64,000 bases of DNA from Brachionus koreanus (lineage: Eukaryota; Rotifera; Eurotatoria; Ploima; Brachionidae), in assembly GCA_016987375.1 (NCBI GenBank), contig PJRA01000160.1:795286-859285 (forward strand). The letters run 5' to 3'. Positions 24,593 to 39,500 of the stretch are shown in pieces. The notes beneath the pieces were generated by a model. The model made no database searches and was not told the origin of the DNA. It was given only the letters and a program-made list of their open reading frames with translations. A program made the position numbers and the translations under genes. The stretch's first letter is position 1; each line of letters opens with the position of its first letter.

Positions 24593-27500
24593 ATGAAATT
24601 ACTCAATTTGCGGATTATCCTCCAAGTGGGATTTTTTCTAGCCTTCTCAATATACTCACAAGCTCAGACAGACTATTACGGAGACATCTCCATAACTGAT
24701 GGCGTCAACGGTGACGAATTACCAAGCTCAGATTACTACTATGACGACCATGCAACATCTGATGGCGCTGCTGAAGTCGCCTTGGAAAATCAATCTGAAT
24801 TGAATAATGATTCAGCAACTGCGGGCAACTCCCAAGACTACGATTATGAACAGCAATCAAATGATGTTCAACATAATCGGAGCCCTCTATTGAAAACTCA
24901 TGCTTCAGAAGATGAGTCTCTAAATGCAGTTACTGATCAACCTAACGAGCAAGATGCCAATGAAATAATTTCAGACAATACAGTGACCCAAGAAGTTCTT
25001 AACCAAGAATCGGTTAATGAGCATCAAACAGAAAATGGACATATAGATAACCAAGATAACCATGATTTGGCTAATGAACAGATAACAGAGGAAAATTCGA
25101 TTTCTGATCAAAATTTAGTGTCAGAAAGTGATAATTTAGAAACGGTAACACAAGATCAAGAAATTGATAAAATACAGGTTAAAAATATAATGAATGTAAG
25201 AGGTGAATATGGTAATTTTGAGGACAACACAGTTCAAATAAATGAAATCGATCAAAATGGTGAAATGAATGTGTTAGAAGATGATGAAAATAGTGGAGAT
25301 TCTGATAAAATTGATTTTACTGCGCAGCCTCTGTTGTTTGAATGTGGACCAGATGAATTCAAATGTGATTTACTTTGCTTAAACATATCTCAAAAATGTG
25401 ATGGAGTTATTGATTGCTTGGATTCAAGTGATGAGGCTAATTGTGTAGAACTTACCAGTCAATTAGTTGATACTACGACTTTACCAGTTCAGACTACAAC
25501 TTCATCAATAGAAACCGTCACACTTGATTCTCTAGTTTTGGACTTAGAGCCTGAAGAGGAAGAAATAATCGTTCAGGAAAATGGCGTTATAGAATTTTCT
25601 TGCCAAATCAGAGGCCCTTATGAAACGCTTCATCTTTTAGTCTACAAAGATCAAGAACCAGTTAATCAATCAGATTCTGGATTTATAAGAATTAAAATTG
25701 AAAATGCCAAACCAAAAGATGCTGGAACCTATTTATGCTATGGTTTTCCAACAGATCGAAGCAATTATATTGTAAAATCTCTAAGAGTTAGTATAGGTAA
25801 GTCAAAAAATGATAAAATTTTAATTGTTTTATTGATTAATTGTTATAATAGCTCAAACTGTAGGAAGTCCAGTAACAAGCAAACCAGAAACTCAAAACAA
25901 ATACAAACAAGTGCCTCTAGACTCAAATGCCGAGCTCGAATGTGATTACTCTAATGAACAAGGAGTCAAATGGAAGCGTATTGATAATGTAGCATTACTA
26001 ATTAATAAAAAATAATATTCAAATTCATTTTTTTTGTTAGGAAATTACTCATTATAATAGAGAATTTTACGGAAAATTGTATTTATATTATTTGACTTCA
26101 AACGATAGTGGTATATACCAATGTGAGCTAGAAGATGGTCGTAGAGACACGATTCAGTTGTTTGTTGGAGATGCAACTACTCAACCACCTGTTCAAATTA
26201 CAGAGCCAAATCAGGATGAAAGTAATTTTCGTCTTCATAAGCGAAAAACTGATCTAATAGTTATTTTTAGATAAATATGCAATTAGAGCTTATTTATCAA
26301 ATCCAGTGATTCAATATAAAAATCAAGATACAATTGAACAGGTATGTGAAGCAATGACTAATGGTAATCAATTGGAAATTAAATGGTTTACTCCGAGAAA
26401 ACAAGAAATTCAATCTGGATCAAAATTTGCGATTAGTTTAACAGACACATCAGAGGCTCCATTGGGAAAATCTTCCAAATTAACAATTTATGGAGCTAAT
26501 CCTGCTGACTCGGGATACTATGAATGTGTTGTTTTGGTAGGAAAACAAAAGGAAACTGTAAAGTTTGAACTTCAGCATCAAACAACAGAAACAAGTATTA
26601 AATATCTAAATTTAAAAATTTTGAAAATGTAAATTTATTTTAAAAAAAAAAAATTTAGCACCAAGAACTCCCATTTATGAAACACCAGGTAAAAGATTTT
26701 AAATTTTTTTCAAGACAATTTTAATGTAAAATAAATTTAGTATGTGACATTGATCAAGCAACTTGTAGAAATGGTGAATGCATTCCAAGATCAGGTCTTT
26801 GTGATGGTAGAACTGACTGTTCGGATGGCTCAGACGAATCAAATTGTGGAGGTAAATTTAATAATTTTTTGATTTCTCTTTAATTTTAAATTGTTTTTAA
26901 AATGAAAATAAAGGATCTAGTGATGGAAGTAAGTTAACTAACTAAAAATTCTATTAGATTAATGAATAATCTATCGATCTTAACCATAATAAAATACCTA
27001 ACCTATTCAAAAAATAACCACACATAACCACTTACAACTTTTTATCTAAATTGAAAAAAAATCTTATTATTTTTATATTAATTAGGATGCGAACCTAACG
27101 AAAAACAATGCAGAAATCAAAAATGTATCCAAAAAATTTGGTACTGTGATGGTGAAAATGATTGTGGAGATAATTCTGATGAAGACCAATGCCGTAAGTT
27201 GAATATTAATATTTTACTAAATAAAATTTTATTTTTTCTTTTTGAAAATTTTATAAGCGTACTACAATGGTAAGATTTTAGCAGACCTCTAATTAGATTA
27301 AAACATTTTATTGTTAAATAATTGACTTTGTTCTTAGTCAATTATTTAATACATGTACCTTTAGATACCATTTAGTGTTTCTAGTTATGCATGTAATTAA
27401 ACTTTAGTTCAAAGACTATATAAGTCAATTTAAATTCTGATTAGAGTTTAATTTGTCTAATGATTCTTAAAAACATAATAAAACTTATTAGAAATAGTTA

Positions 27501-30500
27501 AAATTTTTAGTTAGATTTTTAGTCAATTTCTTGAGTTAATTAAAAAATTGTTTTTAGCTGAACCAAGACCTGGTGAAATTTGCAAAACCCATGAATTTTT
27601 GTGCAGAAACCAACAACAATGTGTTCTAAAAGGTTTTGTATGTGATGGTGAATACGATTGTTTGGATCAAAGCGACGAAATCGGATGTGGTAAACAAACA
27701 AAGGAAAAAATTTATTAATTTTTTTTAAATTTTTTTAAAGAAAAACCATCCATTATTCGAGGTCCAATAAGAAATGTTACTGTCGTTTTGGGACAAACTT
27801 TCACAGTTACATGTGAGGCATCTGGCTTTCCAGCTCCCTATATAAATTGGCGTTTGAACTGGGGTCATGTTTGTGAGGAACCCAGATGCACGTCGACTAG
27901 TGAAAATGGTGTTGGAACACTCACAGTCAAGGATGCCAGAATTACAGATGCTGGTGCCTATTCATGCGAGGCTCTTAATAGCAAAGGTCGAATTTTTGCC
28001 ATTCCTGATGCTATTGTTTATGTTAGAGTTGATGATTATAAACCGAGTAAGAAGAATTTTTACATTACAATTTATTTTTAAATGTTGAACTTAATTTTTT
28101 TAGCACCAGCTCCATATCGTTATTGTGATCCATACGGCTCGTACAATCGTAATCCTCCATGTCAATGCCGCGTAAAAACCTAAATATTTAAAATTTAATT
28201 AATAAATTATTAAATGAAATTTTTTTACTAGAATTATATTACAGGAACTTATTGTGATCAATGTCCAGAAAACACCTTTCATTTAGTAGTCAAAAATCGT
28301 AATAGCCTGTGTGCTCAATGCTTTTGCAATGGTCTACGTGTAAATTGTAGATCAAGCAATTTGGTCTATGATCAGATAACTTCCGATTTTCGGTTTAACA
28401 ATCAAGATTGGAGCATTAATAACTTAGAAAGATCTTTGTCCACTGTTCTGCTAACTCAGGATGGATCTTTAGAATTCAGAGATTTTGAAAATTATCCAAA
28501 TGAAGACTTATATTTCTTTGCTCCTTCAAACTATTTAGGCAATCGATTGGGCTCTTATGGTGGAAATTTTAGCTTCAGTATTCGTTTCGAAGGGCCTTAC
28601 ACTTCAAAGGCTAAAAGACTTGAAGTCAGATTAAGTGGTAATGGTATTTCAGTTGTCTACAAATATTTGCCATTGATGGAAGCCTATAAGAATTATAATA
28701 TGAATATTTTGATTATTGAAGACGAATTTAAAAAAGTAGATGACAATAGTCGAATTGACAGGGAAACTTTTCTAATGATTTTGGCTAATCTTGACTCAAT
28801 ATCAATTAGTTCAAGCTTTTTGGACAAACAGTACTCAGTAATTTTGAGTGAAATATCACTGGACCATGCTGAAAGAGCCGATAATTATTCGGGTCAAAAA
28901 GCCCTTGCCGTCGAAACATGTGATTGTCCAGTTGGCTACACTGGCAAATCTTGTGAAGTAATTTTATTTGAGTATTAAAAGATAATTTTTTTCTAATAAA
29001 ATAATTAAGTCATGTGCTCCGGGTTATAGAAGATCAAAAACTGGCTATTACTTGGGTCAATGCGAAAAAGACAATCAGATATCTATTAATTTTGAGAATA
29101 TACCACCAAACAATGTGATAACTTTGACTCCAGGAGAGAACCATGTTGTTTATGTAACCGTTGTTGGTGTTGGTGATTATGTTAGATGGGTTAAAGAGCC
29201 AGAGGGCTACTTGCCTGCAGGTGTATCGCAAGAATACAACAATCTAGTTATTCAAAATGCTCGTCCTGAAATATCTGGTAATTACACATGTTACATAACG
29301 ACACCAAATGGACGCTTGGAAAAGGTGCTTGTTATTAACATTCCAAGAGAGCCTATTAGACAACCTCCTGTAATTTACAGTCCTAATCCAAGGAAAATAA
29401 CAGTGAACCGTGGTGAACCTTTTAGTTTGGAATGTTCGGCAGTAGGAGATCCAAGACCATCAGTCAGAATCGAAGCACCAAAGAATCCTAACATTGCAGA
29501 GTTTAGGGCACCATATTCAGAAAATCAAGAGCAATCTGAAGCTAGATTTCAAATTAATTATTTCACCGAAGCCAATGCTGGTACCTACTACTGTATTGCT
29601 GACAATGGTATCCAGGTGGTCGAAAGATTTGATGTTGAGCTGAAGACTGGTTATCCTCCATTCATACAAATTTATCCCAAGGACATAGAGGCTTATGAAG
29701 GCTCATCATTGACAATTAATTATACCATTACTGGAACTCAGCCTGTTAGAATTAAAGTCAAATTATATTCAGCAACAGTACAAGGTGAACAAATTGAAAG
29801 CATTACAGTTGACAAGGACACAAATACAATAATGATCAGACAAATAAATAAAGATATGGAAGGACAGTATTTGATTGAAGCAAGCAACGATTATGGATCA
29901 GTTCAAGACTACTTTTCCCTACGAGTCTTAGAAAGTGAGAAATTAAATTTTAATATGAAAAAGAATTAGGTAGATCAAGTTAAATTCGTTTTAAATTTTC
30001 TAGTAATTTAATTCTAGAACAAGTATTTGCAAGAAAATTAGAAAAAAAAATTATTCCTCTAATGACTCATTTTTTTTTAAAAACAAAATTTTATTCAAAT
30101 TGAAGCTTTCGATTGACAATTTCAAATATAAAATTTTTAAAATTATTGCCAACAGTTATTCTAAAACCAAAAAATTTAGGCAACTTTCATTTCAGTATCA
30201 AGTTTCTATAAATCAAAATCAAAATAAGAAAATAAATTTTCCAAATCAGGATAATAGAATAAGTTAAAAAATTTGGCGTTATTTTTAGTTAAGTTTATCA
30301 ATAATAAAAAAGAATTATTTAGCCAATACGCTCTTAAGCCTATATCAGCGAGTTGTTCGACCTTTTTCTTGTACTATTTGCAGCTTTTGAACTAAAAAAT
30401 TTACTTAGGAAACATGGTTTTGGTTAGTAAAATCTCTTTTCTAGCTGTATGAAGCCTACTATTATCATAAGGAAACAAACTAAAGAAGTATATTTTAACT

Positions 30501-33500
30501 GAAGTGAAGAAAACATTCGTTCTAATTGTTCAGAATTAAGTTCAATATTAAAACACGACTGTCTGGAACCAATTAAAATTCCATCGAACACAGAGCATCA
30601 CTTTTTTATCAAAGCGTTCTCTTTTCATTGATGAGCTGGTTTAGATGGGTCCAATTATTGATTTCTGTTATTATAATTTCCAAAATAGATCTACTTCTTA
30701 ACACAAGTAATGATCAGTTTGAAAGAGACCTATCATATTGGCGGGTATTAAGCTTGGGATTGGCCTCAACATATAATAATAGGCTTGTATCAGCCCTATT
30801 TTTGAACAAATTTTGAACCCTTCTTACTTTAAGAAAATTTCCACCTTCAGTCAGACATATTTCACAAGTTGCTGCAAAATAACAAGACACTTACAAAATT
30901 TCAAAATTGTCATTTGAGGTTTTCATTTAAAAAAATTTTTTAGAATTAAATAAACAAAGAGTTAGAAATGTCATTTTGAAGAGCATTCAATTCGCAAAAT
31001 TTTTTGATTAAAAATGATATTTAATTAAATGAAAATTAAAAATTTAAGATTTTTATGGAGTTTTAATTTAAAATCTAATTAATATTTAGATTCAATTGAG
31101 TCACAGTTTTTATTAAATTTAACTTAATCTACCTAATCACCATGTTAATCAGTAAGCAAATAAATCAGATATTATTAATTGAATAGAATATTTTGACCAT
31201 GAAGATTGTATAAATCATATTTATCATATAATTGGTAATAAACTCTCTTAGATCAATGTAGAAATAATCTTTGCTTTTAATTGTATTTTAATTTTTAAAC
31301 CTAAAATGTTTAAAATTCAAGCTCCTGGTCCAAGAATCACGATTACGCAAACAGTAATTCGCACCCAAGCTGGATCAAATATAAAAATCGAACCTCAAGT
31401 ACAATTTTCGGGACGACCTTTTTTCACATGGACTAAAGATGGTTCATCACTACCATCAGATGTTTTGGCTGATAGAGAAATTTTATACATCCCAACAACA
31501 TCTAAGTCACATCAAGGCACATACACTCTCACATTAATTGATGACTTTGGTACTGCTAAAATTCAAGTAAATATAATTGTTGATGAACGTTTGTCACCAA
31601 GACCTTCCAATCCTTCACGTATCATTGTTAAACATGACATGGACATTGAATTGGATGCCGGACAAAATGCCAATTTAATTTGTCAACTAGGACAACGTGA
31701 TTATTTTAGCAACATTATTTCTTTTACATCATGGATCAGAGGAAACAAAATCCAACGAAAACGATTTCCAAGCAATATAAGACCCAACCAAGAACGTTTA
31801 AAAATAATTAGGGTTAAACCATCTGATGCTGGCCAATATACTTGTATACTTAGCTCAAGTGATGGAAGCAGTCAGACTGCAGTAGTCAATTTAATTGTTA
31901 GAAATGGTGATCAACCTCAAAATGTGCCACCATCGGCTCAATTGAACACCAGAGAAAAATCAGTCTATTCAGGCGAAAGCTTTGAATTAACTTGTATAGT
32001 ATCAGGCTATCCAACTCCAACAGTTTCTTGGCTTTTCAACAATGACAAAATTGACAATTTGCGGAATGTAATTGCTCGAGAAAACGTTCTTTACATCCGT
32101 GATGCAACCATTGATTTAAATGGCTATTTTACTTGCCGTGCGATTGGACAAGACGGTCGCTATGCTGAGGATTCGGCTAACATTCGAGTTTTAGAACGTC
32201 AAACAGAAGCACCCAGACAATTAGTTGTTGATGTTTCGCCAAGAGCTGCAAATCCATCAGGGGGCGAAAACATTCAACTTGAATGCTCAGTGAATGACAA
32301 TTTTGATTCAAACAATTTAAGATTCTCTTGGTTAAGACAGGAAGGTCCTTTGCCAAGTGATTCATTTGCTAATGGTGCTGTTTTGGCATTATATGGCTTA
32401 GAGGAACAAGACTCAGGCACCTATGTTTGTCAAGTGGAAAATTTAGATAATGGAGCCAGTGGTTTTGGATATTCAGTGATCAGTGTTCAAGCTACAACAC
32501 AACCTCAATCAACCTCCGTTGAACCATTAAGAGTTGAGGTGTCTCCTAAAGAGTTGAACATTAAGCAAAGCCGTGATGGAGAACTACATTGCTCGGTAAT
32601 TGGCGGACCATCAAGCACTACATTTAAATGGAAGAAAACAGGAGAAAATTTGGATCCAGAGCGTCATATTGTTCAAGGAGATACGCTTAAAATATTAAAT
32701 GCGTCATCAATAGATCGTGGTTACTATGAGTGCGAGGCCGAAGGTGGGGATTACTATGCACGTGATTACGCTTTAGTTGAAGTTGAGCCCAGAGAATTGC
32801 CTCGAGTTGAACTTTATCCTGATCAAGAACAAGTCGAAGTGGACTATCAAGGAACAATTTATATTCAGTGCAGAATTTTGGCTGGAACTCCTGTTCCGAG
32901 TCTTGAGTGGCGCAGAGCTGACCGTAGACCATTCTCAGCTGGTGCCGCTGCTATCCAAGACGCTACTTTGCTTCAAATTACAAATGCTGGTAACGAAGAG
33001 TTTGGTGAATATGAATGTGTTGCTCGAAATGAAGAAGGAGAAGCTGTGGCTAGAATTAATCTAGTACCGAAAGGTACACCACCAACCCAACCAACTACCA
33101 ATTTTGAAACAACACAAACAACTCAAGTTGAAAATAGCAAACCTGATGTAATTATTGAGCCTAAGCGTCTTCAATTTAATGAAGGAGATTCTGCTAAACT
33201 CTCATGTTCAACATCAAGTCCATATCCAGTTCGATTTGCATGGTTCAGTCCCGAAAATAATTACATTGGCGGAGATGAATTCGGAAATGTTCAAATTGAA
33301 AATATTAGAAAATCATCATCGGGCTATTATACTTGCAAAGTATTGAGTAGTTATGGTGAATCATCAGATAGAGTTTTTGTCGATGTGATTGGATCCGAAC
33401 CAGCTCAATTGCGAGTTCAAGTTAGACCTAGATCAAAGACTGTATCAGTAGGTGGAAGTGCTGAATTCACATGCAGCTATAGAACTGATGATGGACAAAG

Positions 33501-36500
33501 TTTGGAATATCCAATAATCAGATGGAGTCGATCAGAAAACAAAAATTTGCCAGAATATCACTCAATACGTGACAACACCCTATACATCTATGATGTTAAA
33601 CCAAACGATACTGGTAGATATTTATGCACTATACAAGCCAGTTTTGGACGAATCAGCTTTGATGCTGCTTATTTGCAAGTATCAAATATTGATTCAAACA
33701 GCGCTTTTCCAGTTTATATACGTGTTTTAGAAACACCTGAAGATTCGTATCAATCAGCATTAGAATTCAGATATGGAATCAAAGTAAGTGTTGACTGTGT
33801 GGCTCAAGCGGATGATATTGAGGAAATTTCATGGACTAAGAGTGAAGGTGTCAGTAGAGCTAAGACACAAAGATATGGAAACACAAACACTTTAACTATA
33901 CCAGCTTTCGTTCCAATGGATTTAGGAACTTATGTTTGTATTGCTGTCAGACGAAATGGAGAGAGAGCACAGAACAATATTGTTTTCCAACGAGTAGCCA
34001 ATGAAGGCAGTCAATTTACCTATTATGTAAAAGGACCTACTGAAGAAGTTACCAATTATAGTACTAAACCTATTCAAACAACACAAGCTCCGCAAGGAAT
34101 TGAGCCTAGTGTGAAAATATTAGGAGAAAAGCAACAGACTTTTAAAGTCGGTGACACTGCTGTTATTGAATGTAAGGTAAATGGTGTAAATTCAGTTGAA
34201 ATAGTAAAACATGGCGAACAATTGCCTGAAGCACATTATTTGGAAAATTCTGGAAATATTCATCGTTTAAATCTTTATGATTTAAAAACAACAGATAGAG
34301 GATATTATATGTGCAATGTTGATTCTGACCAAGGTTCATTAAGAGATTATATTTACTTAGATGTTGTCGAAAGTGATTTGCAGACAACACAGCCAGAAAG
34401 AGAAGATGTTGATCAGCTAAAACCATTAGTTTTCATCAAAACTCAAACTAACGGAGCTCCAATTCGAATTGGTGAAGAGTTAAGACTAGTTTGTATGATC
34501 AACGATCCAGATGCCAGTATTTACTTTAGACGCGAGGATGGAAGTAATTCAAATGAATTGTCTGAAGTTGAAAAGCTAGATAATTCGATTAGACATGAGT
34601 TAATTTTGTCTCCTTTTATGGCTGAAAATGTTGGACAGTATAGATGCTATGCTAGAAACAGACATGGTGAAAGTCAAGATATTGCATTTATTAGTGCCAA
34701 TGAAGATCAATCATTTTCTTTTAGCACAGGTAATCACTATTTCATTTATAAAACATTATTTTCAAACCATTACTTTTAAAATGAATTTATAAATAATTTA
34801 AAATTCAAATATTATGATTTCTTTTAAAATGAAATTTTTTATCATTCAAGAGAAAAAAAAAACAACCAAAGACGAACCTGGAAAGGTCAAAATATCAGTT
34901 CGAGGCATTGTGGAAGATAAAAGTTATGTTGAATTAAATTGTTCTATGGAAAACAATAATGGAAATTCAGCAAAATCTTTCTCATGGATCAAATATCCAA
35001 ATTTACCACAATCAGCTCAAAAAGACCAAAACCGCTTGTCTATAACAAGCTTTGACAATCAATTAGATAATGGTTTATACACTTGTGGTGTTTGGAATGA
35101 CAATCAGGAATTTGAAAAAAGTCATCTTGTTGCATCTACAGACTATTTATTGGGTTCGAATCCATATTTTAGATTTACAAAGAATTTGGAAGAAGATGCA
35201 ATAGTAGTAACATGTAGACCAGGTATATTTTTAAATTATTAAAATTAAATATAAGCTGTTAAAATTTTGATTGTTATAGATTCATCAAGCACTTATAGAT
35301 GGTTGGCTAAATCAGATGAAAATGCTTATTCTTATCGAATTGATGGCAATTCTTTAGTTTTGTTCAGATCCCAATTTAATAATGTTTTCACTTGTGATCT
35401 ACTAAGCGATTCAGAATTGGGAACAATTAGCATTGATTTGGAGGTTGGCAGAGATTTATTGGAAAGAGCTTTTGAAACTGTAAATGTAAATGTAAACAAA
35501 ACCGAAGACGAGCAAGGTGTTACAGTCGAATGCCAACCGGGTGAGAATTGCTAAATTTAATGTCTAGATGTACTATTAAAATAGAATCAATCTTTTGCTT
35601 TTTAATTAGTTTTTACTAATAGCTTTTTACACATCTATTGTAGTCACTATTTTTTTTATTTTTTTACTTTTAATAGATAAAAAATTCAAACATATCATTC
35701 TTGCGTTACATTGCCTAAAAGAATGATTAAAAATTTTAAAGCAGTAATTTAGAAAATCTTTTTTATAATTTTTACTATAGACTTAATCATTAAATCATTT
35801 TTATTTTAATGTTTGAATTTTTTAAAAAAAAATTATTTTTTATTCTCATTTTAGATTAGCTATTAATCAATATTTTTATTTAAATAAACTTTAAAAAAAA
35901 ATTTCACCTATCACCTATTTGTATTAGAAACAAAACGCTTATCTTAATTATTTTTTAATTTTTTTGATTTCACTTTGTATATATTATTTATCTGTAATCA
36001 GCTTTTATTGTCCGTTTATGTTATTAATAACAGAAATGATGGCTTTGCTTTTATTATATCAATAAAAAGCCTAACTGCTCTAAAAATATGCTTAAAATAT
36101 CTTGATGCATTTTTGAATCAATTCACAATTAAATCATAGAGTTAGCAAAAGCTTTCTTTGTAAAAATAATAATGATAAGCTACAGCAGGATACCTGCGGA
36201 GCGAGACTAGCTTTAGTCAAAATTATTATTTGAAAATATAGCTTAAATGACTTAAAATTAGAGTAAGAAAAAGTGAAATTTGAACAACTTACGTAGATCT
36301 TTAATTATTGTTAGTAAAATAAATAGTCAAATGCTTTTGAATGGCTTGGTCATTATTTAAGTTAGACTTAAAATTTTAACCAAATTACTCAGAATTGAAT
36401 GAGATGTTTAAAAATTAATTTTTTCTTTTTATAAAATTTCATAACAGTATAAGTAAAACTTAAAAAAATTAAAATTTTGACCATGGTCATTATTTGGTTC

Positions 36501-39500
36501 TGAGGACCCTTCATATAACTTACAGATCGATCTAAAAAAAATTTACACTAAATTAGATGAAAATGTTAAAAAAACCTGCAAAAACTTCATTATGTTCATA
36601 AAAATTATTTGTTGAAAAATATCAAATTTATTCAAGATGCTCCTTAAATTTTTTTAATCATTTGATATATATATACATATATATAAATAGGAAACAATGG
36701 TACAAAACCAAAATTAAAAGTCTTAATTCACAATTTTTTTTCTCTAGTCCTTGGTCAAGAATCTTTTCCTAAAATAAAAATATTCAATATTTCAATTAAA
36801 AGTGAAAATTTCTTACAAAAAGTCTTAACGACGATTTTTAAATATTTTACAAAAAAAATTTGATTCTTATTTATTCAATTATTGAACGCCTAGAAGGCGA
36901 TGGAAAAAAATGTGATAAATAAGACAAAGTTTAAGTGTAACTTAAATAAAAAATTGAATCATGTAGACTTTAGGTAGTAAAGAAGAGATCTATAAATCCT
37001 AAAGCCACAAAGTGACGAAATTTCCAATTTGAGGTTTTGAGGAAATTTAGTTTAATTGGACAGAACAAATTTATCAAAGTACAACAAAGCTGAATTATTA
37101 AGAAAAATCTGGTAAAACTCTGCCAATTTAGCATTTGACTCTATTGGATTTTTCAGAGACTTTGCAAATCATTAGCAGACTTTAATTATTGATTGTTCAA
37201 AAAAATAAAATTAATAAATTATATTTTTCTTTATTTTAAATAATTCTAATCCTGTTATATGAAATCTTAAATCTGTAAAAAAATATTTTGCTAAAATGAA
37301 TTATTGTGAAATTTTGATTTAACTTTTTGTTTTTTTTTTACTTAATAATTGTTTTTGTAGATAAGCCAGTGCGAAAAATTTACTGGGAACGACTAGATGG
37401 CTTGAAATTTTCGCCAAATGTCAAGACAAATTCTGGATTATTAGAAATTAAGGAAATGTCCAAAAATGATGAGGGAATATATATATGCAATATTTTAACT
37501 TATATAAATCAGCATCTAAAAACAAATATAAAAATTAAAAGACCGGGTCAATTTATATTAAAGCATGAAGAGCCAATCTTAAAGATAGTTCCAATCGAAA
37601 CAGATATCAGAGAAGGAGGAAGAGTCGAGTTAGAATGCTATACAGGTAATAAATTAAATAATCTTTTTGATGTAACACGATTTAGCTAACTAGCACGCTT
37701 TTTTTAATATTAATAATTTAAATTCTTAACCTACCTTAGTTTTTACGTTTAATTAAATTTATTTAGCAGAAAAAAGTGAGTAATTTTTATTATCTTTAAA
37801 ACTAACATTTAACAGAAAAATAAAAGATGAACAAGCACACATAAACTAAACAGTAATTGACTAACATTAACTGATATTGAAAATTCAAAATTTAAAATTA
37901 AATATTTTCTTGAAGAAAACAACAATGAAATGTTCAACCATGATATTAAGTGGTACAAATTGGAAAAGATTGTCAGCAATAGTTTTAGATTAGAATTAAA
38001 TAACCTAATAGCCGAAGACTCAGGAGTTTATAAATGTGCTCTAGACTCCACTCATTCAGCTATTGAATTCGAAATTTCAATTCTAGAAGAAAAAAAACCT
38101 GAAATTGTATTCAATTTCATTGAAAAGGACATTCGTCCATTTGGTGAAGTTTTGGTCATCTGTGAAAGCATAAGTAACAAAATCAATAACTTGGAATGCT
38201 TTTTTAAAATTTGATTTTTTTAATAGACCATCCTTATTCTGTAAATCTATGGAACAAAATTGATCGAACCAAAAGTTCAATTTCATCAATAAACGGAAAT
38301 CGTTTGAGAATCAAAAAATTGAACAAATACGATTTGAACAATTATGAGTGTTTTAGTGAATCAAATAGAATAAAATTAATCAAAAACTTAGAACTTGATG
38401 CAATTGATTATTTCAAAGAATCAGAATATTTTTATAATTTAACAAGAAACTTGAAAATTAGTCTATTAGAAAATATGTCTGATTTAAAATTTGGTGGTAA
38501 AATAGTTCTCAAATGTACCAACGAAGGTAAATTTTATCAAAAATAATTTTTTTTTTTAGTTAAAAACGGCCTAATTGGGGGAATATTTTTTAAAGTATAT
38601 TATTAAAAACTTTTTTCAAAATAGGCTTTAGCCTTAAAATTTATTAATTTAATGTATTTTTTTGAAATTAATATTAAATTAATAAGCAGAAATTAAATAT
38701 GTTATTTTTAATTCATTTTCATTGATTTATATTAATAATAAGCAGGTTAAGACGAAATAATTTTTGAGAACAATAATTTTATTGAAATTATCAATACAAT
38801 AAATTAACTTTTATTTATGGTATATTTTTTAGAAAATATATAATTATTAAAAAAAATTGATAAAGAGAAAGATATAAATCGTTTCACAAATAAATTTTGC
38901 TCTTTTAAAAAATATTATAAATTTCAATTTTTTTCACCATTTTTAAAATTTTCAAACATTAATTATTAAATTTTTTTTTATTTAAGAAATCGATTTTGAA
39001 AAGAAATTATGGCTAATTAATTCAGTTAAAAATAGAGATAAACTTGAAATACAGGATGATTTACTAATAATCAGTTCTTTTGAGATGGATGATTATGGAA
39101 CATATTCTTGCTTATTTATAGACAAATATGGTCAGAAAAAAATTGATTTTACAATCAATGAAAAATTAATTCCTGCAGTTGGTCTTAAACAAAGTGCTGA
39201 GTCTAGCTATTTGCAAGCGTTTGATCACAATGCAAAAAAAGATTTAAATGTTAGTTTAAGCTTTTCCGGTGGACTTAGTGATGGATTCATAAGAATTACT
39301 TGTGAATCAAGTTATTTTAGCTTTATTTCTAACTTATTTTATTTTAATTGTTTACTTTAGATTTTAATCAAAATATTAAATGGTCAAAAATGCACGGAAA
39401 TTTTACAAATACAAATGCAAATGTATATGGAAACATACTACATATTGAGCCATTGGAATTAAAAGATGCCGATTTGTATACATGTTCTGTGACAAGTCCT

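Noticed and set aside
30628..30816. 62-codon open frame in a perlecan intron
   Set aside because: It has no recognisable homology or signal; at best debris of an insertion.
32177..34426. Antisense and alternate-frame openings across the large perlecan exon
   Set aside because: Shadows of the Ig-coding frame, which has continuous domain signatures.
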